A DNA stretch of 64,000 nucleotides, taken from the NCBI RefSeq assembly GCF_030623445.1, contig NZ_CP130613.1:2542001-2606000 (forward strand), given 5' to 3'. Below, one piece after another: positions 28,586 to 38,059 of the stretch; position 1 is the first letter of the stretch, and each line of letters starts with the position of its first letter. The notes under the pieces were generated by a model. The model saw only the letters and a program-made list of their open reading frames with translations. It was not told the origin of the DNA and ran no database searches. Origin of the DNA: Pseudogemmatithrix spongiicola. Its GTDB lineage: Bacteria > Gemmatimonadota > Gemmatimonadetes > Gemmatimonadales > Gemmatimonadaceae. A program made the position numbers and the translations under genes.

Positions 28586-29958
28586 GCCTCGCCTCCGTAC
28601 CGCGACAGCTTGCGGTGCAGCGTGGACGGATCGATGCCCAACACCTCGGCCGCGCGGGTCTTGTTGCCCCCCTCGCTCTGCAGCACCCATTGGATGTACG
28701 CCCGCTCGATCAACTCCAGCGTCGGGTTGGCCGCGATGCGGTCGGCGATCAGCGGCTCGCTGCGGCGTTCGGTGATGCGTTCCGGCAGGGCGCTGAGTTG
28801 GATGGTCGGCCCATGCGTGAGGATGAGCGCGCGCTCCAGCGCGTTCTCGAGCTCGCGCACGTTACCCGGCCAGTTGTACTCGCGCAGCGCGTCACCCGCC
28901 TCTTGGCTCAGCTGCTTCGTCTCGCCCCCGCGCAGCGCGGCGCCGCGGCGGAGGAAGGCCTCGGCGAGCAGCGGGATGTCCTCCCGGCGCTCGCGCAGCG
29001 GCGGCAGGTGGATGGCGATGACGTTGAGGCGATAGAACAGGTCGCGGCGGAACGCCCCGCGCCGGATCTCCTCCTCAAGGTCGCGGTTCGTCGCGGCGAT
29101 GATGCGCGTGTCGATGGGCACCGCTTCGGTGGCGCCGACGGGAATCACTTCGCGGTGCTGCAGCACGCGCAGCAGCTTCACTTGGGTGGCTGGCGTGGTC
29201 TCGCCGATCTCGTCGAGGAAGAACGTGCCGCCGGCCGCCGCGGTGAACAGGCCCTCCTTGTCCTTCACGGCGCCGGTGAACGAGCCCTTCACGTGCCCGA
29301 ACAGTTCGCTCTCGAGCAGGCCCTCGGGCAACGCGCCGCAATTGATGGACGCGAACGTCGCCTCGGCGCGCATCGAGAGCTCGTGGATGTAGCGCGCCAC
29401 GACCTCCTTGCCCGTGCCGGACTCGCCGGTGATCAGTACCGTCGACTCCGTGTGCGCCACCGCCTCGGCGAGCGACAGCGCCTCGATCCACGCCGGGTGC
29501 GCGCCGACCGGGGCCGGTGCGTTCTTCCGCTCGCGCCGCTTCATCTCGCGCTTCAGCGACTTGTTCTCGAGGCGCAGCGCGCGATGCTCCGCCGCCCGCC
29601 GCAGGATGGCCAGCAGCTCGTCGTTGCGGAACGGCTTCTGGATGTAGTAGAACGCGCCGGCATTCACCGCCTGCATCGCCGTCTGCAGCGTGGCCTGCGC
29701 GGTCATGAGGATGACGGGCACCTCGGCGTCGTGCTCGCGCGCGGCGTTCAGCACCTCGACGCCGCCGACTCCGGGCATGCGCACGTCCGAGATGATGATG
29801 TCCGGCGTGAGCTGCGGGATGCGCTCGAGCGCGGCCTTGCCGCCGTGGGCGGTGTGCACGTCGAAGCCCTCGGCGCGCAGCAGGATCTCGAGCGTCTGCA
29901 GGATGCCTGTCTCGTCATCGACGACGAGCACGGTGGGGCGGCGGGATGGATCGGTCAT
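28582..29958 (-). CDS. pilR: Sigma-54-dependent response regulator, PilR-like
   Basis: 458 residues from the ATG at 29958 (ATGA overlap with the kinase gene). Receiver domain with phosphoacceptor Asp in DIIISDVRMPG and Lys in YIQKPF; AAA+ domain with Walker A GESGTGKE, the sigma-54 contact loop GSFTGA (Ser for Ala in GAFTGA), and FFLDEIGE; a Fis-type HTH at the end (NKTRAAEVLGIDPSTLHRKL). It activates sigma-54 RNA polymerase. The name PilR is inferred from the six-helix sensor partner and the nearby pilA sigma-54 promoter; other NtrC-family roles are possible. Confidence 0.82.
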   Translation of the reverse strand: MTDPSRRPTVLVVDDETGILQTLEILLRAEGFDVHTAHGGKAALERIPQLTPDIIISDVRMPGVGGVEVLNAAREHDAEVPVILMTAQATLQTAMQAVNAGAFYYIQKPFRNDELLAILRRAAEHRALRLENKSLKREMKRRERKNAPAPVGAHPAWIEALSLAEAVAHTESTVLITGESGTGKEVVARYIHELSMRAEATFASINCGALPEGLLESELFGHVKGSFTGAVKDKEGLFTAAAGGTFFLDEIGETTPATQVKLLRVLQHREVIPVGATEAVPIDTRIIAATNRDLEEEIRRGAFRRDLFYRLNVIAIHLPPLRERREDIPLLAEAFLRRGAALRGGETKQLSQEAGDALREYNWPGNVRELENALERALILTHGPTIQLSALPERITERRSEPLIADRIAANPTLELIERAYIQWVLQSEGGNKTRAAEVLGIDPSTLHRKLSRYGGEA

Positions 29959-31592
29959 AGGGACGCTCCCGAGGGGTCGTCGTCGGTGGGCAGATACACG
30001 GTGAAGCGGGTCCCGGCGCGATCGCTGTCGACGAGGATCACACCGCGATGCGCTTCGATGGCGCGATGCACGACGGCGAGGCCGAGGCCGCTGCCGCCGG
30101 ACTTGGTCGTCGCGAACGGTTCGAAGAGGCGGTCCTGGATGTCCGGCGGGATGCCCGGTCCGTCGTCGTGGACCTCGAGGGCGTACGAGGCGCCGGCGAA
30201 GGGCAGCCCCGCCAAGCGATCGGCCTCGCGCACGGCGCGCAATGAAACCGCGACATGGCCGTGGTCGCCCACGGCTTGGCACGCGTTCAGCACGAGGTTG
30301 AAGACCGCGCGATGCAACAGGTCTTCATCCCCAGCCAGCGGCGTCGGCTCGGACGGCAGGTCCACGTCCACGGCGACGGTCGCGCTGCGATCGGGATGCG
30401 TTCCGGCCAGCGCGACGGCCGACCGCACGACGTCGCGGAGGTCCAGCTCTTCGCGCCGTTCCGCCTGCACGCGCGAGAAATCGAGGAACTCCGAGAGCAG
30501 GCGCGACAGGCGGTCGGACTCGCGTGTGATCAAGGCCCCGAGGGTGCGCTCATCGTCGGTAGCCGTGGCGCGGCGGGCGAGCTGCTCCACCGAGGAGCGG
30601 ATGCTCGCGAGCGGATTCTTGATCTCGTGCGCCAGCGAGGCGCTGAGTTCGGCGACGGCTTCGAGGCGCTGGGCGCGCAGGCGCAGCGCCTCGAGGCGCT
30701 TCTCGTCCGAGATGTCCTGCACGATCACGGTCGTCGCACCCCCGACGGGACGCAGGTCGCCCGAGACGGCCGTCGTGGTGATGCCGAGGGGGATGGTCCG
30801 GCCCTCACGGGCGAGCGCCCCTTCGATGCGGGCGGCCCCGTGCCGGCCGGCAATCGTGGCCTCGACCGCGTCGGCGACGGCGGGCGAGACCGTCTGCAGC
30901 TGCCGCAGCACGGGCTGCCCCCCCAACGCCTCGAAGGGCACGCCGAGCAACCGCGACGCCGCCGGATTGGCGTAGAGCAAGCGCCCGAGGTCGTCGACCG
31001 TGATGATGGCCGCGCGGATGTTCGCGAGGATGTCCGCGGCGCGCACCTGCGCGCTGGCCAGTTCCGCCTCGAGTTGCTCGCGCCCCTGCCCCGCTTCCTG
31101 CAGCTGCCCGGCGATGTAGCTCGTCCCGACCACGACGAGCACGAACACCACCAATTGCAGCAACAGGGCGATCGAGATCTCCCCGCCGCTCACCAAGAAG
31201 GCATCGCCCGCGTACAGCACGCTGCCGAGCAGCGCGAGCAGCAACGAGCTGCCGATCGGCAGCAGCAGCGCGGCGGTGGCGTTCACCAGGATGTAGAGCG
31301 CGGCGAACTGCGAGTCACCGCCGCCGGTGAGGTGCACGACCACGGTCACCAGCAGGAGGTCGTGGACGAACTGCGCGTACAGGAAGCCGGGCCCGGCGTG
31401 CCGACGGTTGATTTCCGTGCGGATATAGGACGTCGCCGTGAGCGCCATCGCCGCGACGAATGCCGTAGCGGCGATGACGGTGTTCATCGGGTTCGCGAAC
31501 AGCGCGAACATCACCGCCCACGCGAAGTTGGCACTCGCGACGAGCAGTCGACCGACGTATATCCCGTTCAGCAGACGCCGCGGATCCAGCAC
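29955..31592 (-). CDS. pilS: Sensor histidine kinase with six-helix membrane domain, PilS-like
   Basis: 545 residues. About six membrane helices in the first 190 residues, a PAS domain (about 210-320; ILANIRAAIITVDDLGRLLY), HisKA with SLAHEIKNPLASIRSS (phospho-His), and a HATPase domain with NLVLNACQA, DDGPGI and GGSGLGLAVVHR. The layout is that of PilS, which in Pseudomonas senses pilin levels in the membrane. Start codon is GTG at 31592 with a poor ribosome site. Heads the operon with the PilR-like regulator and three glycosyltransferases. Confidence 0.82.
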   Translation of the reverse strand: MLDPRRLLNGIYVGRLLVASANFAWAVMFALFANPMNTVIAATAFVAAMALTATSYIRTEINRRHAGPGFLYAQFVHDLLLVTVVVHLTGGGDSQFAALYILVNATAALLLPIGSSLLLALLGSVLYAGDAFLVSGGEISIALLLQLVVFVLVVVGTSYIAGQLQEAGQGREQLEAELASAQVRAADILANIRAAIITVDDLGRLLYANPAASRLLGVPFEALGGQPVLRQLQTVSPAVADAVEATIAGRHGAARIEGALAREGRTIPLGITTTAVSGDLRPVGGATTVIVQDISDEKRLEALRLRAQRLEAVAELSASLAHEIKNPLASIRSSVEQLARRATATDDERTLGALITRESDRLSRLLSEFLDFSRVQAERREELDLRDVVRSAVALAGTHPDRSATVAVDVDLPSEPTPLAGDEDLLHRAVFNLVLNACQAVGDHGHVAVSLRAVREADRLAGLPFAGASYALEVHDDGPGIPPDIQDRLFEPFATTKSGGSGLGLAVVHRAIEAHRGVILVDSDRAGTRFTVYLPTDDDPSGASL

Positions 31593-31711
31593 GGCGAGTA
31601 TGCGCTCCGGGGTGCGGACTCGGTTAGGCGTCAGGTCGGGCTCCGGTATTGCATTTCACAAGAGTTCTAAGGTGACGATTACTCTCGCATTCTGCAACAC
31701 CAGGTGGCCTC

Positions 31712-32164
31712 GTGGCGACGCCTGATCTCTGGGACGAGGAGGGACGCCTCTTCGTCAACGCCCGTGTCCGGATACCCGCACAGGAACTGGTGGTCCGTGC
31801 CACCAAGTCCGGCGGGCCGGGAGGCCAGCACGTCAACACCAGCTCCACGCGCGTCGAAGTCCAGTGGAACCTGCGCCAGTCCACGGCGCTCGACGACGAC
31901 CAGCGCCAGCGGCTCGAGGCCCGCCTCGCGACCAAGCTCGATGCCCGGGGCGGTCTGCGCGTCGTCGCGTCCGATACGCGGAGCCAGACCCAGAACCGGG
32001 CCCTCGCCCTCGGTCGGCTGGCGGCCCTGGTCCGCAACGGCCTGACGGTGCCCAAGGCGCGGCGGGCCACCAAACCCAGCCGCGGTCAGCGCGAGCAGCG
32101 GCTCGACGAAAAGAAGCGGCGCTCGGGCGTGAAGCGCGAGCGCCGCTGGCGAACGGACGACTGA
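31712..32164 (+). CDS. arfB: Alternative ribosome-rescue factor ArfB (YaeJ/ICT1 type)
   Basis: 150 residues from a GTG. The GGQ motif of class I release factors is in TKSGGPGGQHVNTSSTRVEV, but no codon-recognition domain is present. A C-terminal basic tail (KARRATKPSRGQREQRLDEK) is what enters the empty mRNA channel of stalled ribosomes. It hydrolyses peptidyl-tRNA on non-stop complexes. Monocistronic, divergent from the pilS-like gene. Confidence 0.93.
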   Translation: MATPDLWDEEGRLFVNARVRIPAQELVVRATKSGGPGGQHVNTSSTRVEVQWNLRQSTALDDDQRQRLEARLATKLDARGGLRVVASDTRSQTQNRALALGRLAALVRNGLTVPKARRATKPSRGQREQRLDEKKRRSGVKRERRWRTDD

Positions 32165-32176
32165 TCCGGGACAGCC

Positions 32177-32872
32177 TCAGCGACGTCGCTGCCCGTCGAA
32201 GCGGAAGGTGACGCCGATCGTGATCGTGAGCAGGTCGGCACGCGTGTTCTTCGGCTTGATGAGGATGTTGCCGCCCGCATCCTCGGAGATGCCGCCGGGT
32301 GTCAGGTAACGCACCGACTCGCCATTCCACGTGTAGCGACCGCCGATGTCGAAGAGCACTTCACCGCCCTTCAGCGGCAGGTACAGGCCCGCGAGCACAT
32401 GCTTCGAGAACGCGTTGTCCGAGGAGTTCGTCGTCGACGCGAACGGCTCATCCTCCGAGTTCGAGCCCTCGGCGCGCGTCACCGTATTGAAGTTCGAGAA
32501 CCCGAGCATCCCGGCCAGATAGGGCTTCGCGCGGCCGCTGGGCATGCCGACTTGCGCGCCGACGCTGCCGCCGACGATCGCGTTCGTGGTGGTCACGTCC
32601 ACCAGGATCAAGCCGAGCACACCGCCGCCCAACGGCACGCGCCGTGACTCGCTGCCGTAAATCTGGAGGTCGAAGCCCGCCCGGACGCCGAACTCCGACG
32701 CGAGCGGAAAGAGACCGGCCACGCCGAAGCCACCGGCGATGCTGACGTTGTTCGCAAACTCCCCTTGTGGGAGACCGACCTGGAGATTGACCGGGAGTCC
32801 GCCTTGGGCCGCGGCAGGAACTGACGAGCAGACGAGGGCGGCGAGGGCCGCGAGGGGACGCAGGGCGCGCAT
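32177..32872 (-). CDS. Predicted outer-membrane beta-barrel protein
   Basis: 231 residues. A signal peptide ends in PAAAQGG; the rest alternates polar and hydrophobic residues with Gly-rich turns and ends in aromatic/hydrophobic VTFRFDGQRRR, close to the C-terminal strand expected for a barrel. Eight to ten strands would fit. No family recognised beyond this. It lies 12 nt from the convergent arfB gene and 30 nt after the TolC-family gene, possibly in the same operon. Confidence 0.65.
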   Translation of the reverse strand: MRALRPLAALAALVCSSVPAAAQGGLPVNLQVGLPQGEFANNVSIAGGFGVAGLFPLASEFGVRAGFDLQIYGSESRRVPLGGGVLGLILVDVTTTNAIVGGSVGAQVGMPSGRAKPYLAGMLGFSNFNTVTRAEGSNSEDEPFASTTNSSDNAFSKHVLAGLYLPLKGGEVLFDIGGRYTWNGESVRYLTPGGISEDAGGNILIKPKNTRADLLTITIGVTFRFDGQRRR

Positions 32873-32902
32873 GGGCGGAGTTGAGGGGCGGTCGAATCCG
32901 TC

Positions 32903-34363
32903 CTACCGTGGAGTCCGACCCGGTGTTTCACCCAGCGAAAGTTGCGGGGTTCCCGTCGCCACCGCGAGCGTGCCGAGCGCCCGGGCGCGCCGCGCCACCA
33001 ACGCCGCAAGCCGCAACCGCTCGTCGAGCAGCGCGCGCTCGCGCAGGTTCACGACGAGCAGCGTGCTCTCGCCGGCGGCGAAGCGCTGCTGCTCCGCCGC
33101 GAGCAGCCGCTCCTGCAGCGTGACCAAGCTCTCCTGCCGCACCAACTGCGAATCCACCGTGGTGAGCTCGAGCAGGGCGCGGCCCGCCTCGATCTCCACG
33201 TCGCGTCGCACGCGATCGCGTTCGAGCTGCAGCACGCGGGTCCGCTCCTCCGCTGCCCGCAGGCGACCGACCTCGCGCCGCGGGAACAGCGGAAGCCGCA
33301 CGTTGCCGCTGAACTTGCTCTCCTCGCCGCTCAGCGACGGGGGATTGATGTCCCCGAGCGTGCCGCCGGCCGACAGGCCGCTCAGCTCGACGCTGGCGCT
33401 CGGCAGGATGCTCACCGCCGCGAGACGACGCGCCGCCTCGGCCTGCCGCCACCGCGCGGTCGCCTGTTGCACGAACGGATGCCGCGCGACCAAGAAGCGC
33501 AGGCCATCGCCCGAGACGCGGTCCTGCAGCATCGTTTCCTGCGCGAGCATCGCCCGCGGCGCCGCGACCGCGCCGTCCGGCAACCGATCTGGCGTACCGT
33601 CCGGCCGCCACAGCCATCCCTCGGCGACGAGCCGCGCCGCGGCCGCGGCGGCCTGTGCATCGAGCCGCAGGACTTCGCGCGAACGCACTTCGGCCAACGC
33701 TTCGATCGTGTCGATGGCAGCGGCATCGCCGGTCTCCACGCGCCGCCGCAGCGCCTCCAGCCGGAAGCGCGCCAACGACACGCCCTCGGCCGTGATGCGG
33801 GCCCGGCGTTCCATCTCGGACCACAGCCCCCAGTCCCGTGCGGCCGACTGCAGCACGCGCGCCACCGCCGCGTCGCGGTCCGCGTCCGCAGCCTCTTGGG
33901 CGATCTCCGCCTGACGCAGGGCGGTGCGACGCTCGTCGGTCAGGATCCGCGGACCGATCGGCAGCGAGACGCCGAACGACAACAAGCCTTCAGTCGGCGT
34001 GGCGCGCTCGGGGTTGATGATCTGGCCCGCCGCGCGCTCCCACCCGAGCTTGAAATCGACGCCCCAGGGCGTAGGCAGCACCAGACGCGCGTCCAATTCA
34101 TCGTAATAGCCGATGCCCTTGAAACGCTTGGTGTCCCACATCGCGCTCAGGTAGGGGTCGAACCCTCCGCGCGCGGTGAGCGCATCCGCGTCCGCCTGCC
34201 GGCGCGCGGCCTCGGCCTGCCGCACCTGCGGATGCTGCGCGATGACGCGGGCCAGGAAGGCTTCGAGCGTGATCTCCGGACCAGCGGAGGCCGCAGCCTG
34301 CGCCCGCGCCGTCGCCGACGCGAGCAGCAGGCCCACCACCGCGGCCAACGCCGCGCGTCTCAC
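32903..34363 (-). CDS. TolC-family outer-membrane efflux/secretion protein
   Basis: 486 residues from a GTG at 34363 (GTGA overlap). A signal peptide (AALAAVVGLLLASATARAQ) is followed by two repeats of long amphipathic helices with short strands. ITLEAFLARVIAQHPQVRQAE and LERDRVRRDVEIEAGRALLEL are the typical OEP helix starts. It would form the trimeric duct across the periplasm for the HlyD/ABC pair encoded just upstream. Confidence 0.88.
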   Translation of the reverse strand: MRRAALAAVVGLLLASATARAQAAASAGPEITLEAFLARVIAQHPQVRQAEAARRQADADALTARGGFDPYLSAMWDTKRFKGIGYYDELDARLVLPTPWGVDFKLGWERAAGQIINPERATPTEGLLSFGVSLPIGPRILTDERRTALRQAEIAQEAADADRDAAVARVLQSAARDWGLWSEMERRARITAEGVSLARFRLEALRRRVETGDAAAIDTIEALAEVRSREVLRLDAQAAAAAARLVAEGWLWRPDGTPDRLPDGAVAAPRAMLAQETMLQDRVSGDGLRFLVARHPFVQQATARWRQAEAARRLAAVSILPSASVELSGLSAGGTLGDINPPSLSGEESKFSGNVRLPLFPRREVGRLRAAEERTRVLQLERDRVRRDVEIEAGRALLELTTVDSQLVRQESLVTLQERLLAAEQQRFAAGESTLLVVNLRERALLDERLRLAALVARRARALGTLAVATGTPQLSLGETPGRTPR

Positions 34364-35712
34364 GGGGCGGACTTGGCTGGCGCCGGGCTCGCCGCGTTGC
34401 GCGTGCCCGAGTACCCGCTGCCGCCGCTGGTCGGCGTGAGCCCCGACTGCGGCACCGCCGGCGGAAAGCCGTTGATCGTGCGCCAGACCTCGAACCACAC
34501 GCGCACCTCGCGGAGCATCGCCCAGCCGCGCACGCCCGACCCCATGAGCAGCTCCCGCGGCCACGCGGGCTGCGCGGAATCGGGCGCAACGAGCACGCGG
34601 TAGTAGCCGTTGGGCAACGCCACCTGATCCACGACGGCGACGCGGCCGCCAAAGGTGCCGAGCGAGGCGTTGGGCCAGCCGCTGAACTGCAGCGCCGGCC
34701 AGCCCGCAAACTCCAGCCGCACCTCGTCACCGACGCGAATCAGCGGCACGTCGCGCGCGTTCACCTGCAGCGCCACCGCGAGTTCGGGGTTCGCGGCCTG
34801 CACGGTCGCGACCGCTTCGCCGTCCTTCACGACTTCGCCGATGCCCGCCCGCAACGCCCGCACGACGATGCCGTCGCGCGGGGCGCGCACCATCAGGAGG
34901 TCCTGGCGCTCGGACATGTTCGCCTCACCCGTCGCGAGCTTGGCGATCTCGGCGATGCCGTCCGCCACCTCGGCCAACGTCGCGCGGCGATCGCTCTCCA
35001 CCTTGGCGATCTTCTCGGCATAGTCGGCATCGACCGCCGACCGTTCGGCGCGCACCGTGAGCAACGCGGCGCGCTGCTCGATGGCCAGCGCCGCCGCACG
35101 CTGCTGCCGCTGACGGGCCATCTCCAGCTCCGCGCGCGACCGCAAGCCCTCGCGCTCCAGCTGCTGGATGCGCTCGGCCTGCACGGTCGCGATCGAGTCC
35201 TCGAGCTGCGCCGCCGCCAGCGACGCCGTGATCTGCTGGATGCGGTTGTCCGCGCGGATGCGGGCCAGCGTGCGCAACGAGTCCAGCGCGATGGCCTGGT
35301 CGGCGAGGGCGGCGGCCTTGGCCCGCTTCTCCTCGACGGAGCGCCGCTTGGCCGCCACCTGCTCGCCGAGCCGGTCGAGCGTGAGCGGATCGAGATACTC
35401 CTGCTTCACCTCGGCGAGGGCGACGATCGGATCGCCCACCTTCACCGAGTCGCCTTCCTGCACGTACCACTCGCTGATGCGCCCACCGATGGCCGCGACG
35501 GCCTCCTGCGGACGGTCGGCCGGCTGCAGTGCCGTCACCTCGCCCGCGCCCGCGACGTTCTGCTGCCACGGCAGGAACGCGACGATGAGCATGATGCCGA
35601 GCACGCCGCCGATCCACATCAGCAGCGTGCGCAGCGAGGGCTGGCGCGCGAGCAAGCGCACGCTCTCGAGCGAGGCGTCGCGGCGGTCGAGGAGGTCAGA
35701 GGTGGTGGCCAT
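34360..35712 (-). CDS. HlyD-family periplasmic adaptor (membrane fusion protein)
   Basis: 450 residues from the ATG at 35712 (TGATG overlap with the ABC gene). One N-terminal membrane helix (LLMWIGGVLGIMLIVAFLPW), a biotinyl-lipoyl half-motif (IGGRISEWYVQEGDSVKVGD), a long coiled coil (about 130-270, rich in Ala/Arg/Glu), the second lipoyl half (VRAPRDGIVVRALRAGIGEVVKDG) and a beta-barrel. It bridges the ABC protein and TolC. Confidence 0.9.
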   Translation of the reverse strand: MATTSDLLDRRDASLESVRLLARQPSLRTLLMWIGGVLGIMLIVAFLPWQQNVAGAGEVTALQPADRPQEAVAAIGGRISEWYVQEGDSVKVGDPIVALAEVKQEYLDPLTLDRLGEQVAAKRRSVEEKRAKAAALADQAIALDSLRTLARIRADNRIQQITASLAAAQLEDSIATVQAERIQQLEREGLRSRAELEMARQRQQRAAALAIEQRAALLTVRAERSAVDADYAEKIAKVESDRRATLAEVADGIAEIAKLATGEANMSERQDLLMVRAPRDGIVVRALRAGIGEVVKDGEAVATVQAANPELAVALQVNARDVPLIRVGDEVRLEFAGWPALQFSGWPNASLGTFGGRVAVVDQVALPNGYYRVLVAPDSAQPAWPRELLMGSGVRGWAMLREVRVWFEVWRTINGFPPAVPQSGLTPTSGGSGYSGTRNAASPAPAKSAP

Positions 35713-37904
35713 CAGGCGACGCTCCGGCTGCTGGGCACGAGCTCGCGCACGAAGATGTCGCTCGCGAGGTCCTTCCAGGGCTTGGCCGCATGCGTCACGC
35801 CATCGCGAAGCACCAACACCGTTTCCACCGAGGCGAAGACCTCGGGATCGTGCGACACGATGAACAGCGTCCACGGGGCGTTCGGTCCCGTCAGCACCTG
35901 GATGAGTTCGTGGCGCGCCGCCGGCTCAACCGTCGCGAGCACCTCGTCGAGGACGATGAGCCGCGGGCGCGCCACGATGGCGCGCGCAATGAGCAGGCGC
36001 ACGCGCAGGGTGGACGGCAGCCCGCGCCCGCCGCTCGCCAACGGCGTGCGCAGCCCCAGCGCCAAGGCCTGGACGTCATCGGCCGCGCCGACCGCTTCGA
36101 GCGCGCGCATCACATCGGCCGTGCTGATGCCCGCACGCCCCAGCGACACGTTCTCCTCGACCGAACCTTCGAACACCTCGCCCGGGCCGAGCACGAGCCC
36201 GATGCGGTCGCGTAGCGTCGCCGGATCGACATCGCGGAGCGTGATGCCACCGACCTGCACGACGCCGCCGTAGTGCGGCAGCAAGCCGGCCACGATGCCG
36301 AGGACCGTGGACGATCCCGCACCGTCCGAGCCGGTGATCGCCACCTTGCCACCCGGGCGCACGTCGAGCGAGATGCCCGACAGCGCCGGCCGGTTGGCCG
36401 CGGGATAGCTGTACGAGACATCCTGCAGCTTCACGGCGATGCCCGTGCCGTCGTCCGGCAGGGTAAGTCCGCCCACCGGCTCCAGCGGCAGATCCGTCAC
36501 GCCGCCGAGCTTGTAGACCGCGGTGAGCAGGTCGTAGACCTCGTCGAGCGAGTCGACGAGCTTCTCGACGCCCGCCAGCACCGTCACCACCACCAACTCG
36601 GCCGCCACGAACTGGCCCAGCGTGATCTGGCCCTGGATCACCAGCACGCTGCCGATGATCAGCAGCGAGCCGGTGATGAGCGCCTTGAGGCCCACGGCCG
36701 AGAGTGCCTGCCACACCAGCACCTTGAAATGCTTCTGGCGGTACTTGAGGTAGCCGCTCACGTGCTCGTCCATGCGGGCCAGCGCCGGCGTCGCGCGGCC
36801 GGCCGCCTTGAACGAGGCCACCGTGCGCGCCAACTCCTCGAGCCAGTGCACGGCGCGGTACTTGAACTTGCTCTCCATGAGGCTCGTCTCGAGCCCCTTG
36901 GGATACGTCAGTTTCAGCACGCCCCAGAGCAGCACCACCATGCCGATCCAGAAGAACGTGAAGTAGTAGTGGTAGAACGTGAGCAACAGCAGGCCGAAGA
37001 GCACCTGCAGCAGCGCCGTCGTCGCGCCGGTGAGCAGCTTGCCCAACGACTTCTGGATGGTCACCACTTCGAAGAAGCGGTTCATGCGCTCCGGCAAGTC
37101 GTCCTTGAGCCACTGCTCCACACTCACGCGCGGCACGCGCAGCGAGAACTCCAGCGCGATGCGGGCGAAGATGCGCTGCTGGATGCGCTCGACCGCGCTC
37201 AGCTGCAGCACTTGCAGCACGCCGGTCGCCGCGGTGCCGAGGATGACGAAGGCGATGAGGATGACGATCGGCTGCAGGAACAGGCCGCCCGACACGAGCC
37301 CGATGATCGCCTGCACGCCGAGCGGCAGCGTGAGCGAGAACAGGCCGACCAGCGTGGCGTAGGCGTAGACCAGGCCGATGTTCCCCTTCTCGAGGACCAG
37401 CAGCTCCCAGAGGCGCTCCATCGGCGTGCGGTCCGCGGCATCGGCGCTGGGGCCCAGCACCGCTTCCGGCAACACCTTGGCGGGGAACAGCACGCCGACA
37501 ACGCCGCTGCTGCCGGCAAGCCGCTCGAACAGGGCATCCCAGCCGAAGCGCTCCTGCTCACCGATCCCATCGGTCGTGAGGATCCGGGCAATCGCGACGT
37601 CACCGTCGACGGCATCGACCACGGCACCGCAGACGCCGCTCGTCGGCTGCTGCGCCACGATGGCCAGCGGCGCGGTGACGTCACGCATCGCGGAGCGGAA
37701 CTCCGCCGCCGCGTACGATTGGCGGAGGAACGCGACGCCGCAGCGCCGGCCACTCTCCACGATGGCCTCGGCGAGGTCTGCGGCGCTCTCTTCCGGGAGG
37801 TGCAGGCGACGGAGATCCTCGCGCCAGGCGGCACCGGGATCGTCGAGCCCAAGACGCTGGGCGATGTGCTGTGTCAGGCGCACAGCGCGCGGAAGGGTCC
37901 TCAT
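35712..37904 (-). CDS. ABC exporter, transmembrane plus ATPase, with degenerate Walker A
   Basis: 730 residues: an N-terminal domain of about 150 residues resembling a peptidase-like domain without an obvious catalytic Cys, a six-helix membrane domain (about 165-450) and an ATPase domain (about 480-720). The P-loop reads GSDGAGSST: the invariant Lys is Ser (codon TCG). The signature loop reads ASGGRGLPS rather than LSGGQ. Walker B LIVLDE and the switch IVSHD are intact. The neighbours suggest type I secretion-like export, but ATP hydrolysis is doubtful. First gene of a three-gene operon; the 155 nt upstream should carry its promoter. Confidence 0.85.
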   Translation of the reverse strand: MRTLPRAVRLTQHIAQRLGLDDPGAAWREDLRRLHLPEESAADLAEAIVESGRRCGVAFLRQSYAAAEFRSAMRDVTAPLAIVAQQPTSGVCGAVVDAVDGDVAIARILTTDGIGEQERFGWDALFERLAGSSGVVGVLFPAKVLPEAVLGPSADAADRTPMERLWELLVLEKGNIGLVYAYATLVGLFSLTLPLGVQAIIGLVSGGLFLQPIVILIAFVILGTAATGVLQVLQLSAVERIQQRIFARIALEFSLRVPRVSVEQWLKDDLPERMNRFFEVVTIQKSLGKLLTGATTALLQVLFGLLLLTFYHYYFTFFWIGMVVLLWGVLKLTYPKGLETSLMESKFKYRAVHWLEELARTVASFKAAGRATPALARMDEHVSGYLKYRQKHFKVLVWQALSAVGLKALITGSLLIIGSVLVIQGQITLGQFVAAELVVVTVLAGVEKLVDSLDEVYDLLTAVYKLGGVTDLPLEPVGGLTLPDDGTGIAVKLQDVSYSYPAANRPALSGISLDVRPGGKVAITGSDGAGSSTVLGIVAGLLPHYGGVVQVGGITLRDVDPATLRDRIGLVLGPGEVFEGSVEENVSLGRAGISTADVMRALEAVGAADDVQALALGLRTPLASGGRGLPSTLRVRLLIARAIVARPRLIVLDEVLATVEPAARHELIQVLTGPNAPWTLFIVSHDPEVFASVETVLVLRDGVTHAAKPWKDLASDIFVRELVPSSRSVA

Positions 37905-38030
37905 GACGTCGTCGGCATTTCAGGGACTAAAAATGTCGGTCTTGCAATTTGTTCCCATGGCACGGCTTTCCCAAGAGGGGAAAATCCGTTCCGTCGGGGA
38001 GAAATCTGCGCTTGTACCGCCCAGAGGCCG

Positions 38031-38046
38031 CCCGGGTTCCCCCGGG
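38031..38046 (-). terminator. Short GC hairpin downstream of the 38060-38581 lipoprotein gene
   Basis: CCCGGG (38031-38036) pairs with CCCGGG (38041-38046) across a 4-nt loop; flanking CCGCC/GGCGG bases can extend it. No T tail. The remaining intergenic sequence (37905-38030) is relatively AT-rich and probably holds the promoter of the ABC exporter operon; I could not fix boxes. Confidence 0.35.
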
Positions 38047-38059
38047 ACCGCCCCCAGCG

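Noticed and set aside
28586-28690. Longer start for the GT39-like gene
   Set aside because: It would run 100 nt back into the PilR-like gene in another frame and adds no membrane or motif sequence.
37930-37965. Possible sigma-54 promoter for the ABC exporter operon (TGGGAAC...TTGC)
   Set aside because: The spacing between GG and GC is 9, not 10, and the -24 block is TGGG instead of TGGC. One base off is enough to discount it without other support.
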